This document shows positions 1 to 9,030 of a DNA stretch of 64,000 nt, piece by piece. Numbering within the stretch: the first letter of the stretch is position 1; each line of letters begins with the position of its first letter. The notes below the pieces were generated by a model. That model did no database searches and was not told where the DNA came from. It worked only from the letters and a program-made list of their open reading frames with translations. A program made the translations under genes and the position numbers. The DNA is from Maribacter arenosus (GTDB lineage: Bacteria; Bacteroidota; Bacteroidia; Flavobacteriales; Flavobacteriaceae), in NCBI RefSeq assembly GCF_014610845.1, contig NZ_JABTCG010000005.1:248001-312000 (forward strand), written 5' to 3'.

Positions 1-52
1 AACGGGATAAAATTCTATTAATCAACGATCACGAACTTTTAATGACCATCGA

Positions 53-1009
53 ATGAGGCATATTTATCTAATACTTTTTATAATCGGTTTTTGCGATTTT
101 ATGTTCGCACAAATCGATACGATAAAGGTTTCCAAAGATTATAAAACCATTTTGGTTTTACCGGAGCCCTATTCCTTTTCCATTAATGGCAAGGATTTGA
201 ATTTTATTGAATCTTTCCCGAAGAGTACTTCCGAAAAGGCGGACCACATCGTCATGCTTGCCTACAACAATATTGCACCGGACAAACAGGACTACACCAA
301 TTATACGGTATATACAAAAAACGGACTGGCCTACGATTTTATTTTGGATTTGGTAGCTATTCCTGAAACCAAAAGATGGAATATCACTAAGGATATGGCC
401 GATAATTTCTCCGAGATCAGCTTATCGATAAATCATTCCGAAGGGACTGATGCAGAAATCATTAAAAATGAGGATACCGCATTGCCAAACGATATTGATA
501 TATTGACCAACGGTAGGGAAGAAAATTTTAAAATTACGCCATTATCAACTTCTTTATATGAAGAAGACAGAATAGCCTATTTAAAGCAAAAATGTAAGAA
601 CCATATTTCTGATAAGGGTAATATAGCACGATATTTTTCAAAAGTCGGGGATATTTTTATATGGTTAAAAGGAGTGTATTATGATCGTGAGGAGCTTTAT
701 TTTCTATTTACACTAGAGAACAAAGAGCCTATAGATTTGGATATCAATTTCCTCAAAACCTTTATTGGCACCAATTACAAACAAAGTAGTAGTAACCAAA
801 AAAGCGAATTCCAGCCTCTATTCAGGTATGGACAGCCCACAAGGGTCAAGGGCAACACCTCGGCCTCTTTTGTCTTGATTTTCGAAAAGTTCACCTTGGA
901 CAAGAACAAGCACCTCGTATTGGAATTGGATGAGTTGAATGGAAATAGAAATATTAGTCTTGACATTGAACACCAATTGATAAATCGACCTAAAAAATTT
1001 GGAAAATGA
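53..1009 (+). CDS. traN: Conjugative transposon protein TraN (DUF4138)
   Basis: The 318-residue product starts with a signal peptide (hydrophobic residues 4-18, then AQ). The N-terminal half has the pattern of Bacteroidota TraN proteins: a short strand with IKVSKDYKTILVLPEP, then a VYTKNGLAYDF element near residue 85. The C-terminal half (about 180-318) has the family's IWLKGVYYDREELYFLF and the closing ELDELNGNRNISLDI block. TraN is a periplasmic or outer-membrane component of the conjugation apparatus. The gene overlaps traO by 4 bp, so the two are translationally coupled. An in-frame NGIKFY-stop at positions 1-21 may be the end of the preceding tra gene, but it is too short to call. Confidence 0.85.
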   Translation: MRHIYLILFIIGFCDFMFAQIDTIKVSKDYKTILVLPEPYSFSINGKDLNFIESFPKSTSEKADHIVMLAYNNIAPDKQDYTNYTVYTKNGLAYDFILDLVAIPETKRWNITKDMADNFSEISLSINHSEGTDAEIIKNEDTALPNDIDILTNGREENFKITPLSTSLYEEDRIAYLKQKCKNHISDKGNIARYFSKVGDIFIWLKGVYYDREELYFLFTLENKEPIDLDINFLKTFIGTNYKQSSSNQKSEFQPLFRYGQPTRVKGNTSASFVLIFEKFTLDKNKHLVLELDELNGNRNISLDIEHQLINRPKKFGK

Positions 1010-1563
1010 GGACTAGTAAAGAATATACGCACCTATTAATTGGTATTCTTTCCATATTTCTTGGAGGGCAGCAATTAAAAGCGCAAAATTACGCCAGTAG
1101 TTTGGAATTGACCGGTGGGATAGTTGAGGATGGTTATGGCGTAAATGCAGGGTACAACTACTATTTAAATAGGTTCAAATACATTCAGGGAGCCGTCTTC
1201 CTCTCCTTTGCGGAGGATAATCAACAGGGATACACTGTTCCCTATAACAATTTCACCCTAAATATTGGCTACTTTAATAATGTCATTGAAGCGCTCAACA
1301 GAAAGTTTACTGCTTCCTTGGGAGCTGGGCCAGTAGTCGGATATGAAATTGTAAATAATGGGCAACAGGAACTCGCTACGGGAGCCTTAGTTAGTAACAC
1401 TTCTGAGTTCATTTATGGTGGCTTTGTTGGTGCTGAATTGGATTTTTATTTTACAGAGTCATTTTCAATAATTGGAAAAGTAAATCAATACTACCATCCT
1501 TCAAGTGATTTAGGTCAATTTGCCTTTTTCGGTGGGGTTGGTATTCGATATATATTGTTTTAG
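1006..1563 (+). CDS. traO: Conjugal transfer protein TraO
   Basis: The 185-residue protein has a signal peptide (residues 9-26, ending KAQ) and an eight-stranded-barrel pattern of alternating aromatic and Gly residues. It matches TraO of CTnDOT-type elements: GYE...NNGQ near residue 110, FIYGGFVGAELDFYF near 135, and a terminal GVGIRYILF that looks like an outer-membrane barrel signature. Its ATG overlaps the traN stop, and the next gene starts 27 bp downstream, so it lies in the transfer operon. TraO probably sits in the outer membrane of the mating apparatus; this is inferred from the family. Confidence 0.85.
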   Translation: MRTSKEYTHLLIGILSIFLGGQQLKAQNYASSLELTGGIVEDGYGVNAGYNYYLNRFKYIQGAVFLSFAEDNQQGYTVPYNNFTLNIGYFNNVIEALNRKFTASLGAGPVVGYEIVNNGQQELATGALVSNTSEFIYGGFVGAELDFYFTESFSIIGKVNQYYHPSSDLGQFAFFGGVGIRYILF

Positions 1564-1590
1564 GGCCGGCCCTTCAAAAGTTGAGAACAT

Positions 1591-4272
1591 ATGAAAAAAC
1601 AAATTACCCCACTAATTGGTCTTTTATGTCTATTCATTTTCACTACTTGTGACAAAGATGTTGAGATTATTAGCAGCTTCGACTATATTATTTCAATGAC
1701 TTACAGGGATAAAGCGACAGTTAACCTTCCCGAGAACATTTCATTTTCAGTGGTTCCAGAACGTTTGGTACATACGCAATCGTATCAATTTAAGTATGAG
1801 TCGAAAGATGGTTCAGGAAACTTTGTATTAGATGGATCAATCCTAGCGCAAAGGGAGTGGATACCCCTGAACGAATTGACATTTTCACTTGACTTCATGG
1901 CAACTACCATTGGTTCAAAGGAAGTCGAGGTAACGTTTTCCGATGGCGATGGATTGGAGAAAACGGTAACCTTAAACTATTTGGTAGAGCATAATCCTTT
2001 CATCTGGAAGGCTTCTACTACTACCAACACCATCAACATTAATGAAGAAGTACCCATTTCTTTGCTACTTACCAATACCGGATTTGACATAAATGCCAAG
2101 TATGAGCGTAACATTTATTTTATCCAAGGGTCAGGAAATATACATTTGCTAAACGAGGAGGAAGAATCGGAAATCCCTGTTGAAACTGGAAAATTTGCTG
2201 AAATGCAACCTGGATCTTTTAGCTTAAAAGGAGAATTTAAGGAAACGGGTGTTAATAAACTGATTTTTGAAGCTAGAGACCAAAACGGTCAGACACAAAG
2301 AGATACTTTGAGTATCACTGTGGAAGAAATTGAGTTTTCCTTTACTGCCTCACCTCAAAAAAATGAAATTGACCTAGGTGGAAACACCAACCTAAATTTC
2401 AACATTACCGAATCTAATCCTTCTGGGACATCTTACCAAATGAGATATGAAATAGTTTCAGGTAATGGCACGATTACTTCAGGAGGTGAAACAGTCGCTC
2501 CAAATACATTTACTCCAGTACCTACCGGTAATTTTTCATGGGATTTTGAATCCAGTACACCAGGTAGTATCGAAATGATATTCTTTGTGAGAAATGAGAC
2601 TGGTGTTGAAAGACAACGCCAACTTACTATTGCAGTGTCCGAACGCGATTATGACCTAACCGTTACACCAGCGGCTATTGAAGCTTTCGTGGGCAGTTCA
2701 ATAAACATTACTCTTTTAATAAACGAATTAGGTGCTACGGGAGACACCTATACAGGTTTTTATTCCTCGTCTGGCACGGGTTCAATGGAAATAGCCGGGC
2801 AGAATTATACAGCTGGCCAACAGTTCGCACTCATCAAAGAATCTAATGCACTTACATACACCGGCATAAGTGAGGGTAGGCACACATTGACCTTTAAAGT
2901 AAAGTCAACTTCCAATATAGAAAAAGAAATTAGTACTGAAATTGATTTTGTCAGTATTGACTTTAATTTTTCAGGCAGTGCTTCGAACAATGAGTTGTTC
3001 ATTACGGAAACTACAAATCTTAATTTCATTATAAACCAAACAGGTATAGGTGCTACAACTTATGAATCCCGCTATATAATAAACCAAGGCGAAGGATTAA
3101 TTCGTGGATCAAATGGTACCCAATTGGCACCAAATACGTACTATGAGACATCGGAAGGTCCGGGTAACTATACTTGGAGTTTTGAAGCTACTAAAGCCGG
3201 TAGGATAGATATGACCTTCTTTACTCGAAACGTTACAGGACAAGAAGAAGAAATACGTTTATTCATAGACGTTGAAGCTACGGATTTCAGTTTGGATATA
3301 GTTGCAGCAAACACCAATGATTTTGTATTTCAAACCATACCATTAAGTTTCACTTTAAACCAACAAGGTGTGGAACAATTGACCTACAATATGACCTATT
3401 CCAGCAATGGTGATGGAGTTTTGACTATTGGAGGGGTGGATTATAACCCTGGTGAGAACATTGCCTTGACAAATGTACCCGGAACATTTAATGGCTCTTA
3501 TACTGGTAACTCTGTCGGAAATCATCAAGTGACATTTAGAGTAGTATCTTCAAACAATATAACTGAAGATAAAACCATAAATATTAACTTTAACACTATT
3601 GGATTTCAAATTAGTGTACCAGCCAACCTTTCAGTTAAAGAAACATTGACCGAAAGTCTTAATGTGGTCATTAATCCAGATAGGACCGATTTGAATGTGA
3701 ATTATGAGATTCAACTGGTCACCGATCAAAACGGCACATTCAATTTCGGTGGAATTAGTCCTGGTATTTACCTTCCTGCTTCAACAGGCAATAATACTTT
3801 CAATTACACCCCTTTGGATTATGCCAATGGAACCCATATCATTACGGTTTCGGTTCGGGACAATCTAGGCAACACAAACGTCGAGAACATCGTGGTGAAT
3901 GTGAATAGGAAACCCATTGCATTTGGGAGAGCAGAAAAAGAGAATGTCAATTGTGGTGGGTTAAATGGCTGCGATTACCGGGTACGGATGTATATCAAAA
4001 GAGCTGGTTTTGGCGAATCCCGAGCCTTTGATGGTGCAACCATAACTACAGTCAGAATACGAATCTTTAATCGGCAAGACAATCGGTGGGAAACAATTGT
4101 CAAGAATTTTAATGAATTGGAAACCAATACTCAGGGGGACATTTACTGGCGTTTAGAGGAAGAAGCTCGGGAAAGTCGTTTACGTTATTTAGACCAAGAT
4201 TTTGAAATCGAAGTTCAGGATAACGATGGAATTTGGTCCGATAAAAGTTTTGGTTCGGTTATTAGAGTATAA
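1591..4272 (+). CDS. TraQ-like conjugation lipoprotein with DUF3872-type repeats
   Basis: The 893-residue protein has a lipoprotein signal (lipobox FIFTTC, Cys about 20) followed by about seven similar beta-rich units of roughly 100 residues (about 30-770). Each unit ends with a strand such as VEVTFSDGDG, MIFFVRNETG, LTFKVKSTSN, MTFFTRNVTG or VTFRVVSSNN. A distinct C-terminal domain (about 770-893) contains the Cys-rich NCGGLNGCDYR. The units resemble DUF3872/TraQ, whose CTnDOT member is a short single-domain protein, so this is a strongly expanded version. It closes the traN-traO run and stops 1 bp before the end of the convergent gene. A role as a surface or mating-pair component is inference. 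Confidence 0.7.
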   Translation: MKKQITPLIGLLCLFIFTTCDKDVEIISSFDYIISMTYRDKATVNLPENISFSVVPERLVHTQSYQFKYESKDGSGNFVLDGSILAQREWIPLNELTFSLDFMATTIGSKEVEVTFSDGDGLEKTVTLNYLVEHNPFIWKASTTTNTININEEVPISLLLTNTGFDINAKYERNIYFIQGSGNIHLLNEEEESEIPVETGKFAEMQPGSFSLKGEFKETGVNKLIFEARDQNGQTQRDTLSITVEEIEFSFTASPQKNEIDLGGNTNLNFNITESNPSGTSYQMRYEIVSGNGTITSGGETVAPNTFTPVPTGNFSWDFESSTPGSIEMIFFVRNETGVERQRQLTIAVSERDYDLTVTPAAIEAFVGSSINITLLINELGATGDTYTGFYSSSGTGSMEIAGQNYTAGQQFALIKESNALTYTGISEGRHTLTFKVKSTSNIEKEISTEIDFVSIDFNFSGSASNNELFITETTNLNFIINQTGIGATTYESRYIINQGEGLIRGSNGTQLAPNTYYETSEGPGNYTWSFEATKAGRIDMTFFTRNVTGQEEEIRLFIDVEATDFSLDIVAANTNDFVFQTIPLSFTLNQQGVEQLTYNMTYSSNGDGVLTIGGVDYNPGENIALTNVPGTFNGSYTGNSVGNHQVTFRVVSSNNITEDKTININFNTIGFQISVPANLSVKETLTESLNVVINPDRTDLNVNYEIQLVTDQNGTFNFGGISPGIYLPASTGNNTFNYTPLDYANGTHIITVSVRDNLGNTNVENIVVNVNRKPIAFGRAEKENVNCGGLNGCDYRVRMYIKRAGFGESRAFDGATITTVRIRIFNRQDNRWETIVKNFNELETNTQGDIYWRLEEEARESRLRYLDQDFEIEVQDNDGIWSDKSFGSVIRV

Positions 4273-4273
4273 A

Positions 4274-4747
4274 CTAATCCCGTGAAAAAATGTAGTTCAC
4301 ACGAATGGTCTGCCCTTCAATCACTTCATCAAATTCTATTTCCAAGGTGGTTTCGGAAATTTCTTGAACAAAATATGTGATGTCACTTTCGACAAAGTTT
4401 AAAATCGTTTTATCATCGTTGAACATGTAATTGTCACGAAACTTAGTGGTGCTTCCCTGTGGGGTATCATTACATCGACTGGCGTTTTCATCAATTCTAA
4501 ATACATTAGATTCTCCACCAGTATCGCCAAAAAAGAATAAGTCGTCCAATACACAAGTATCCACCTCTTCAAAGCCATTAGTATTCGGAATACCGTCATT
4601 ATTTAGGTCAATTGCCGGGGTCAATGTAATAGACTTAAAACTCCATTGCCCCTTTATTGTTTCATCTCTGTTCTCCAAGGAGAAATCATCATCTTGACAG
4701 GCTGCTAAGAGAACAAAAAAGAAACCCAAAAGAATACTATTTTTCAT
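4274..4747 (-). CDS. Lipocalin-like lipoprotein, function unknown
   Basis: The 157-residue protein has a clean lipobox (FVLLAAC, Cys 17) followed by DDD, the usual export signal of Bacteroidota surface lipoproteins. The mature part starts with IKGQWSFKSI, like small lipocalin-type (DUF4923/DUF5004-like) lipoproteins. It contains a DLNNDGIPNTNGFEEVDTC segment with a calcium-loop-like DLNNDG and two further Cys residues. It is convergent with the TraQ-like gene, with only 1 bp between their stops. I do not recognise a specific function; it could be cargo of the conjugative element. Confidence 0.7.
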   Translation of the reverse strand: MKNSILLGFFFVLLAACQDDDFSLENRDETIKGQWSFKSITLTPAIDLNNDGIPNTNGFEEVDTCVLDDLFFFGDTGGESNVFRIDENASRCNDTPQGSTTKFRDNYMFNDDKTILNFVESDITYFVQEISETTLEIEFDEVIEGQTIRVNYIFSRD

Positions 4748-5459
4748 TACCTATTTGATTATTACTTTAAAGATAATAAAATAATGGCCTCTAACGATGG
4801 TTGGAATGGCCAAAAGCAAGTGCTTTCCATGGCTAGCGAAACTTGTGATTTTAAAGCATGACTGGCCGTTGCAAGGGGCTTTAAAATGCAAGACTAGAGC
4901 GATGCCAAAGGAAAGCTCTTGCCACGCACCCGAGGAGGTTGGGTATTGTAACCGACTTTAGGAGGATCCAAGTGGCCAACTTCCGCAGGGGGATTATTCC
5001 TAACTTTTTGACCTTTGATTCTTTGTCATCTTTTTCGAATCGGTCATAAGCATATCCTCTTCTTGGCCAAGAGGGAACAAGACATAATACCACATACAAT
5101 TAACACATTATCTCAAAATCCTGTACCAAGTTGGTATTTCGTTTTAGCCATTTTAATAAATAGAGTAGATGGGACAGATAATAAGAACCACTAAAAAAAA
5201 CAGTTAATTTGTACCATTATACATTTGACCTTAGTGGTATGTGGGACAGTGATTTATTGGTAGTTTAACTATGCACACTTTTTTAGTTTCGGATGGTAGA
5301 GTATCGCTGTTTTTCGATAAGGGTTTTAAGCTTAACCAAACACTTAAAACTAACGACCGTATTTGTGAACTTTCATTTTTTCTGGTTAATAACTCCTGAC
5401 AAGTTCATTTTTCCGGTATAATCTCTTAGTATAATTTTGTAGGAATAATTATACTAGAT
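4748..5459. other. 712-bp stretch without a convincing gene, upstream of the recombinase
   Basis: Only a 72-codon open frame on the minus strand (4881-5099) is present, and it has no recognisable domain. Visible structure includes a hairpin-prone stretch at 4807-4833 (TGGCCAAAAGCA and TGCTTTCCATGGC). There is also an imperfect direct repeat of TTCATTTTTYYGG at 5372-5385 and 5404-5416. Next to it lies an inverted pair, GAACTTTC at 5368-5375 and AAGTTC at 5401-5406. AAGTTCA at 5401-5407 is also the start of the array core. This is where a recombinase operator or insertion site would be expected; I cannot prove it. Confidence 0.4.
5432..5439 (+). promoter_or_regulatory. Candidate -7 promoter box of the recombinase gene
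   Basis: TAATTTTG fits the Bacteroidota -7 consensus TAnnTTTG and lies 21 bp upstream of the recombinase ATG. No clear -33 TTTG/TTG is seen at the right distance. It would drive the recombinase, the OLD-type ATPase gene and possibly the first cassettes, like the cassette promoter of an integron. Confidence 0.45.
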
Positions 5460-6119
5460 ATGCTGTTCGGTTATGTAAGGATAAGTACAAAGACCCAAAA
5501 TCCCGGCTTACAGATCGATGCCCTTTTAAAGGAAGGTGTAGTCGAAAAAAACATTTATCGCGATGTTTCCTCGGGAGCAAAATCCGAGCGTCATGACCTT
5601 GATCTGATGATGAGCAGGTTACGTGAGGGTGATACCGTAATCGTTTGGAAACTCGACCGGATTGCAAGAAGCATATCCCACCTTTTGAAACTAGTTGACG
5701 AATTTGAAAAGCTTGGAGTAAAGTTCAAGAGCATCAAAGATCCCTTCATTGATACTACTTCTGCCCATGGCAAATTCGTGATTACCCTTTTTGGGGCCAT
5801 CGCCCAATTGGAACGGGACATCATCATTGAGCGCACCACAGCCGGCCTTAAAAGTGCCAGACGAAGGGGAATTCAACTAGGTCGAAAGAAAGGTCTTAAT
5901 AAAATTGCAAAACAAAAAGCTATATTAGCTGCATCTTATTATAAGGAGAACAATTTGCCTATTGTGGATATCATGAAGTTGGTAGGTATTAAATCGAAGC
6001 CTACCCTCTATAAATATTTAGCAATCCAAGGCCGTCGAAATTGCAAGGAATGTGGGATTATTTTTTGGGATGAGAGGCAAAACATTGAAGACGCGTTTTG
6101 CAAAAAACATAAAAAGTGA
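5460..6119 (+). CDS. Serine recombinase (resolvase/invertase family) with extra C-terminal Cys/His motif
   Basis: The 219-residue protein has the full catalytic domain of small serine recombinases. GYVRIS carries Arg7 and nucleophile Ser9, DVSSGAKSERHDLDLMM carries the conserved Arg, and KLDRIARS and AQLERDIIIERT form the arm and E-helix. A helix-turn-helix follows (about 165-190, IVDIMKLVGIKSKPTLYKYL). Unlike Pin/Hin/Tn3 enzymes it continues into a C-x2-C...C-x2-H tail (CKECG about 196-200, FCKKH about 213-217), a probable zinc knuckle. It cuts and rejoins DNA through a 5' phosphoserine. It heads the rightward array and is the only recombinase in the window. The next ORF starts 28 bp downstream. 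It may instead be a resolvase of the neighbouring conjugative element. Confidence 0.93.
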   Translation: MLFGYVRISTKTQNPGLQIDALLKEGVVEKNIYRDVSSGAKSERHDLDLMMSRLREGDTVIVWKLDRIARSISHLLKLVDEFEKLGVKFKSIKDPFIDTTSAHGKFVITLFGAIAQLERDIIIERTTAGLKSARRRGIQLGRKKGLNKIAKQKAILAASYYKENNLPIVDIMKLVGIKSKPTLYKYLAIQGRRNCKECGIIFWDERQNIEDAFCKKHKK

Positions 6120-6147
6120 TTTTTAAATAACCAACTCCTGGTACCAT

Positions 6148-8058
6148 ATGAAAATAAAATCAATAGAAATTGAAAACTACAAAAGCATTGAATCAATAGT
6201 TTTTCCTATACTATCTTACGGGACCGGAACAAATAAGAGTTCTACCGCTGTTCTTGTTGGCGTAAATGAAAGTGGTAAATCCAATATTCTAGAGGCAATT
6301 GGATATATCGCTACTGGTTTTGAAGAACAAGATTACAGTCTAATATGCAGAAAAGAGGCACAAGAAAACAAGGAATATGTTGAACTCTGGGTTAGGTTGG
6401 AAATTGAAAATCAGAAACCCTATCAAGATATCTTGTTAAAAGAACAACCCAAATTAAAATCTATAATAGATAAAATTAAAATCACTGACCTCACTAAAAA
6501 TATTTATTGTGGCCCGGAAGAAGATGTCGCTACTTCGATAAGCACCCTTAGGTTGGAAGATATTCCTGAACTGCATAGATTTGTGGTGATTGAAGTTAAT
6601 GAGACGATAAACGGTAAAGCAACCAAAACCAAGAATATTGATTTATTGACATTGGAAAAGACACCTAAATCTAAAATGTCTATTAATACGGCTAAAACTC
6701 TTTTGAAAGAGGGTCAAAAACTTCTAGATAAAAAACTTCTAGAAACCATATGTTCAACCACTCTTGAAGCTTCAATCAATTCAAAAATACCCCAGATAGT
6801 CTTTTGGAAGGCAAGTGAAAAGTATTTAATCAACGAGTCAATTGAACTGACAGAGTTTAGCACAAATCCCTCAAGTTCCATTCCTTTGAAAAATATGTTT
6901 CACATCTACGGAAAAAAAACTCAGCCTGAAATTTCTGAATGTATAACTCTAGCCTTAGGTTCACCATCGAAAAAAGCAGAACTTGTAGATTCATTAAGTT
7001 CAGTTATTACAAAACACGTAAATAGAATTTGGAAGGAACATAAAATCAATGTGAAGGTTTCAATAGACGGGAGTAAATGTCAGGTCCATATTGAAGACAA
7101 GAAAGTCAAATACAAATACTTCACTATGAATCAACGCAGTGATGGGTTTAAACAGTTCGTATCTTTAATACTAAGTCTATCGGTTGAGACAACAAATAAT
7201 TCTTTAAAAAATCAAATTATACTCCTAGACGAACCTGAGGTTCACCTTCATCCTAGTGGCATCCGATTTATGAGAGATGAATTGTTGAAAATTGGAAAGC
7301 AAAATAATGTAATTATCGCTACTCATAGTCATTACATGGTTGATGCAACTACGGTTGATAGACATTGGGTTGTACAAAAAGACGAGAATACTTCTATTGA
7401 GCAAATTGATGATTCACGTACTATGGTGGATGAGGAAGTATTATCTAAGGCTTTCGGTATTGATTTAATGAGAGAACTAATTCCAAATAATGTGTTTCTG
7501 GTGGAAGGAACAGGAGATAAAAATCTTATTAATCATCTATTTAAATTAGACAAAACAAACCCATCTTACACAATAAAATCCGCCGGTGGAGCAAGTAAAG
7601 TCTATTCGATTGCATCACTGTTGGCCGAAGAGAAAATACTTGCAACAATAATTTTAGATGATGATTTAGAAGGAAGAAAAATAAAAAAAGAGATAATTTC
7701 AAAAGTTAAGAATCCTTTTAGCGAAAACAATGTATTGACTCTTAGAGATGTTTTGGGAGGTTTACCTGCTTATTCCACCTTAGAAGATTTATATCCAATA
7801 TCTTACTTGTCTGAGGTGTTCAAATCTGAATTTGGAAAAGAACTCAAACTTGCAAATGGCAAACCAATTCTTTCCTTGATTGTAAGTCAGGAAGAAACTT
7901 TAAAAGGCAAAAATAATAAAGAAAAATTGGACAAATTTAAAACCAAAATCACGGAAGGATTTATCAAAAAATATAGAACTTTTAAGTCGCTAGAAAAAGA
8001 GTGCACACTTTTAATTAATTTCTCAATTAAATTGAAAGAAAAATTAAATGAAATTTAA
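6148..8058 (+). CDS. OLD-family ATPase with TOPRIM nuclease domain
   Basis: The 636-residue protein starts with MKIKSIEIENYKSIESI and Walker A GVNESGKSN (about 38-46), typical of SMC/RecF-like ATPases. The signature and Walker B lie in IILLDEPEVHLHPSG (about 356-370), followed by the IATHSHYMVD switch. The C-terminal third is a TOPRIM domain: NVFLVEGTGDKN supplies the Glu and ATIILDDDLEGRK the DxD. This matches overcoming-lysogenization-defect (OLD) nucleases, a group that includes Gabija GajA and other phage-defence proteins. There is no UvrD helicase (GajB) beside it; a 132-residue partner follows after 8 bp. Either a defence system in the first cassette or part of the recombinase module. 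Confidence 0.88.
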   Translation: MKIKSIEIENYKSIESIVFPILSYGTGTNKSSTAVLVGVNESGKSNILEAIGYIATGFEEQDYSLICRKEAQENKEYVELWVRLEIENQKPYQDILLKEQPKLKSIIDKIKITDLTKNIYCGPEEDVATSISTLRLEDIPELHRFVVIEVNETINGKATKTKNIDLLTLEKTPKSKMSINTAKTLLKEGQKLLDKKLLETICSTTLEASINSKIPQIVFWKASEKYLINESIELTEFSTNPSSSIPLKNMFHIYGKKTQPEISECITLALGSPSKKAELVDSLSSVITKHVNRIWKEHKINVKVSIDGSKCQVHIEDKKVKYKYFTMNQRSDGFKQFVSLILSLSVETTNNSLKNQIILLDEPEVHLHPSGIRFMRDELLKIGKQNNVIIATHSHYMVDATTVDRHWVVQKDENTSIEQIDDSRTMVDEEVLSKAFGIDLMRELIPNNVFLVEGTGDKNLINHLFKLDKTNPSYTIKSAGGASKVYSIASLLAEEKILATIILDDDLEGRKIKKEIISKVKNPFSENNVLTLRDVLGGLPAYSTLEDLYPISYLSEVFKSEFGKELKLANGKPILSLIVSQEETLKGKNNKEKLDKFKTKITEGFIKKYRTFKSLEKECTLLINFSIKLKEKLNEI

Positions 8059-8066
8059 TACAGATT

Positions 8067-8465
8067 ATGGATATAAGCATTTTATTAAACGGGTTAGCCA
8101 AAATACTTGGCCCCATTTCTACATTGTCTAAAGACAGACGCGAACTAAAAGACTCCGCGTTAAGGGCTATTCTTAATGCTCTCAATGAAACTTATCTTTA
8201 TTACCGTGATTTGGACAGAGGTTTGGAAAGGAATCCAGAGAGGGAGGAACTGTTGGTAAAGTATTGGTCTGCAGCTGCAATACCGATGAGGCATTTTGAT
8301 CGTGATCTAGCTGAAAAATGTAATATAAAATCTGATTACTGGTTAAGTCCCGAATTATATGATGATGCAAAAATAACTGAGTTGGGAATAGGATTAGATA
8401 ACGTTAGACAGGCTTACAGAAAAATGACGGGTCCAATATTTTCAGTCTCACGAAAGTTCAAATAA
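8067..8465 (+). CDS. Small helical partner of the OLD-type ATPase, function unknown
   Basis: The 132-residue protein is predicted to be mostly alpha-helical and has no signal peptide or membrane segment. I recognise no named family; conserved-looking parts include LNALNETYLYYRDLDRG (about 37-53) and a KYWSAAAIPMRHFD segment (about 67-80). It starts 8 bp after the ATPase gene, so the two are almost certainly co-expressed and perhaps form an effector or regulator pair. Its last residues, KFK, and its TAA stop are encoded inside the first array core (8453-8471), so its end was set by the recombination junction. Confidence 0.7.
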   Translation: MDISILLNGLAKILGPISTLSKDRRELKDSALRAILNALNETYLYYRDLDRGLERNPEREELLVKYWSAAAIPMRHFDRDLAEKCNIKSDYWLSPELYDDAKITELGIGLDNVRQAYRKMTGPIFSVSRKFK

Positions 8466-8471
8466 AGGATG
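8453..8471 (+). repeat. Core site R0 (first of the array)
   Basis: Perfect core AAAGTTCAAATAAAGGATG without left extension. It supplies the KFK tail and TAA stop of the upstream gene. Its ATG opens a two-codon frame (ATG AGC TAA) that overlaps the leader of the next gene. Confidence 0.9.
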
Positions 8472-8478
8472 AGCTAAA

Positions 8479-9024
8479 ATGAAAAAAACATTATTGATAA
8501 TATTGATTCTAATCCCCCTTCTTGGGTCTTCCCAAAAAAGGCTTGGAGCTTTTACTGGGTTAAACAACTCATCTATATCCGAAGGATTTTTAAAAGAGAG
8601 CTACTTCACTGACAAATTAGGATTTCATATAGGTGGATTTTATGAAATGGACTTGTCTGAAAAAGTGAAATTTAGGCCTAAATTGGTTTATTCTCAGCAA
8701 GGCAATAGAGGTGAATACGATCATATAATTGGGGAAAAGTTGGATTATTTGAACATTCCTTTGAATTTGAAATTTTATGAGAGGACCTACTTGATGGTTG
8801 GGCCTCAAATTGGTTTTCTTGTTTCCAAGAAAAATACGTTTTTCTTTCAAAGTGTTAAACAATCATTTGACGCTGGCCTTAATTTAGGTCTTGGACAAAG
8901 AATACATGACTTCTTTATTGAAATTAATCTCTATCAAGGATTTACAAAAGCGATTGAAAGCAGAGATTTTATTAAAGGGACTAATACCGTAATTCAATTG
9001 AGCGCTGGAGTTTATATCTTTTAA
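8479..9024 (+). CDS. PorT-like outer-membrane beta-barrel protein
   Basis: The 181-residue protein has a signal peptide (residues 4-18, ending GSSQ) and the alternating hydrophobic strands of a small eight-stranded barrel (OMP_b-brl_2/PorT-like). GLNNSS and FYEMDLSEKVKFRPKLVYSQQG (about 52-73) are typical of this family. LDYLNIPLNLKF (about 94-105) is also characteristic, as is the terminal LSAGVYIF ending in an aromatic residue. These proteins sit in the outer membrane, and their roles are mostly unknown. It starts 8 bp after core R0 and ends 6 bp before the R1 extension, so it fills its cassette. Confidence 0.8.
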   Translation: MKKTLLIILILIPLLGSSQKRLGAFTGLNNSSISEGFLKESYFTDKLGFHIGGFYEMDLSEKVKFRPKLVYSQQGNRGEYDHIIGEKLDYLNIPLNLKFYERTYLMVGPQIGFLVSKKNTFFFQSVKQSFDAGLNLGLGQRIHDFFIEINLYQGFTKAIESRDFIKGTNTVIQLSAGVYIF

Positions 9025-9030
9025 AAACAC

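Noticed and set aside
4881-5099. 72-codon minus-strand ORF upstream of the recombinase
   Set aside because: No recognisable domain, no plausible start signal, and it lies in hairpin-rich, otherwise non-coding DNA.
5391-6140. AACTCCTG on both sides of the recombinase gene (5391-5398 and 6133-6140) as attachment-site repeats
   Set aside because: Only 8 bp match and the flanking bases differ; this is close to chance.
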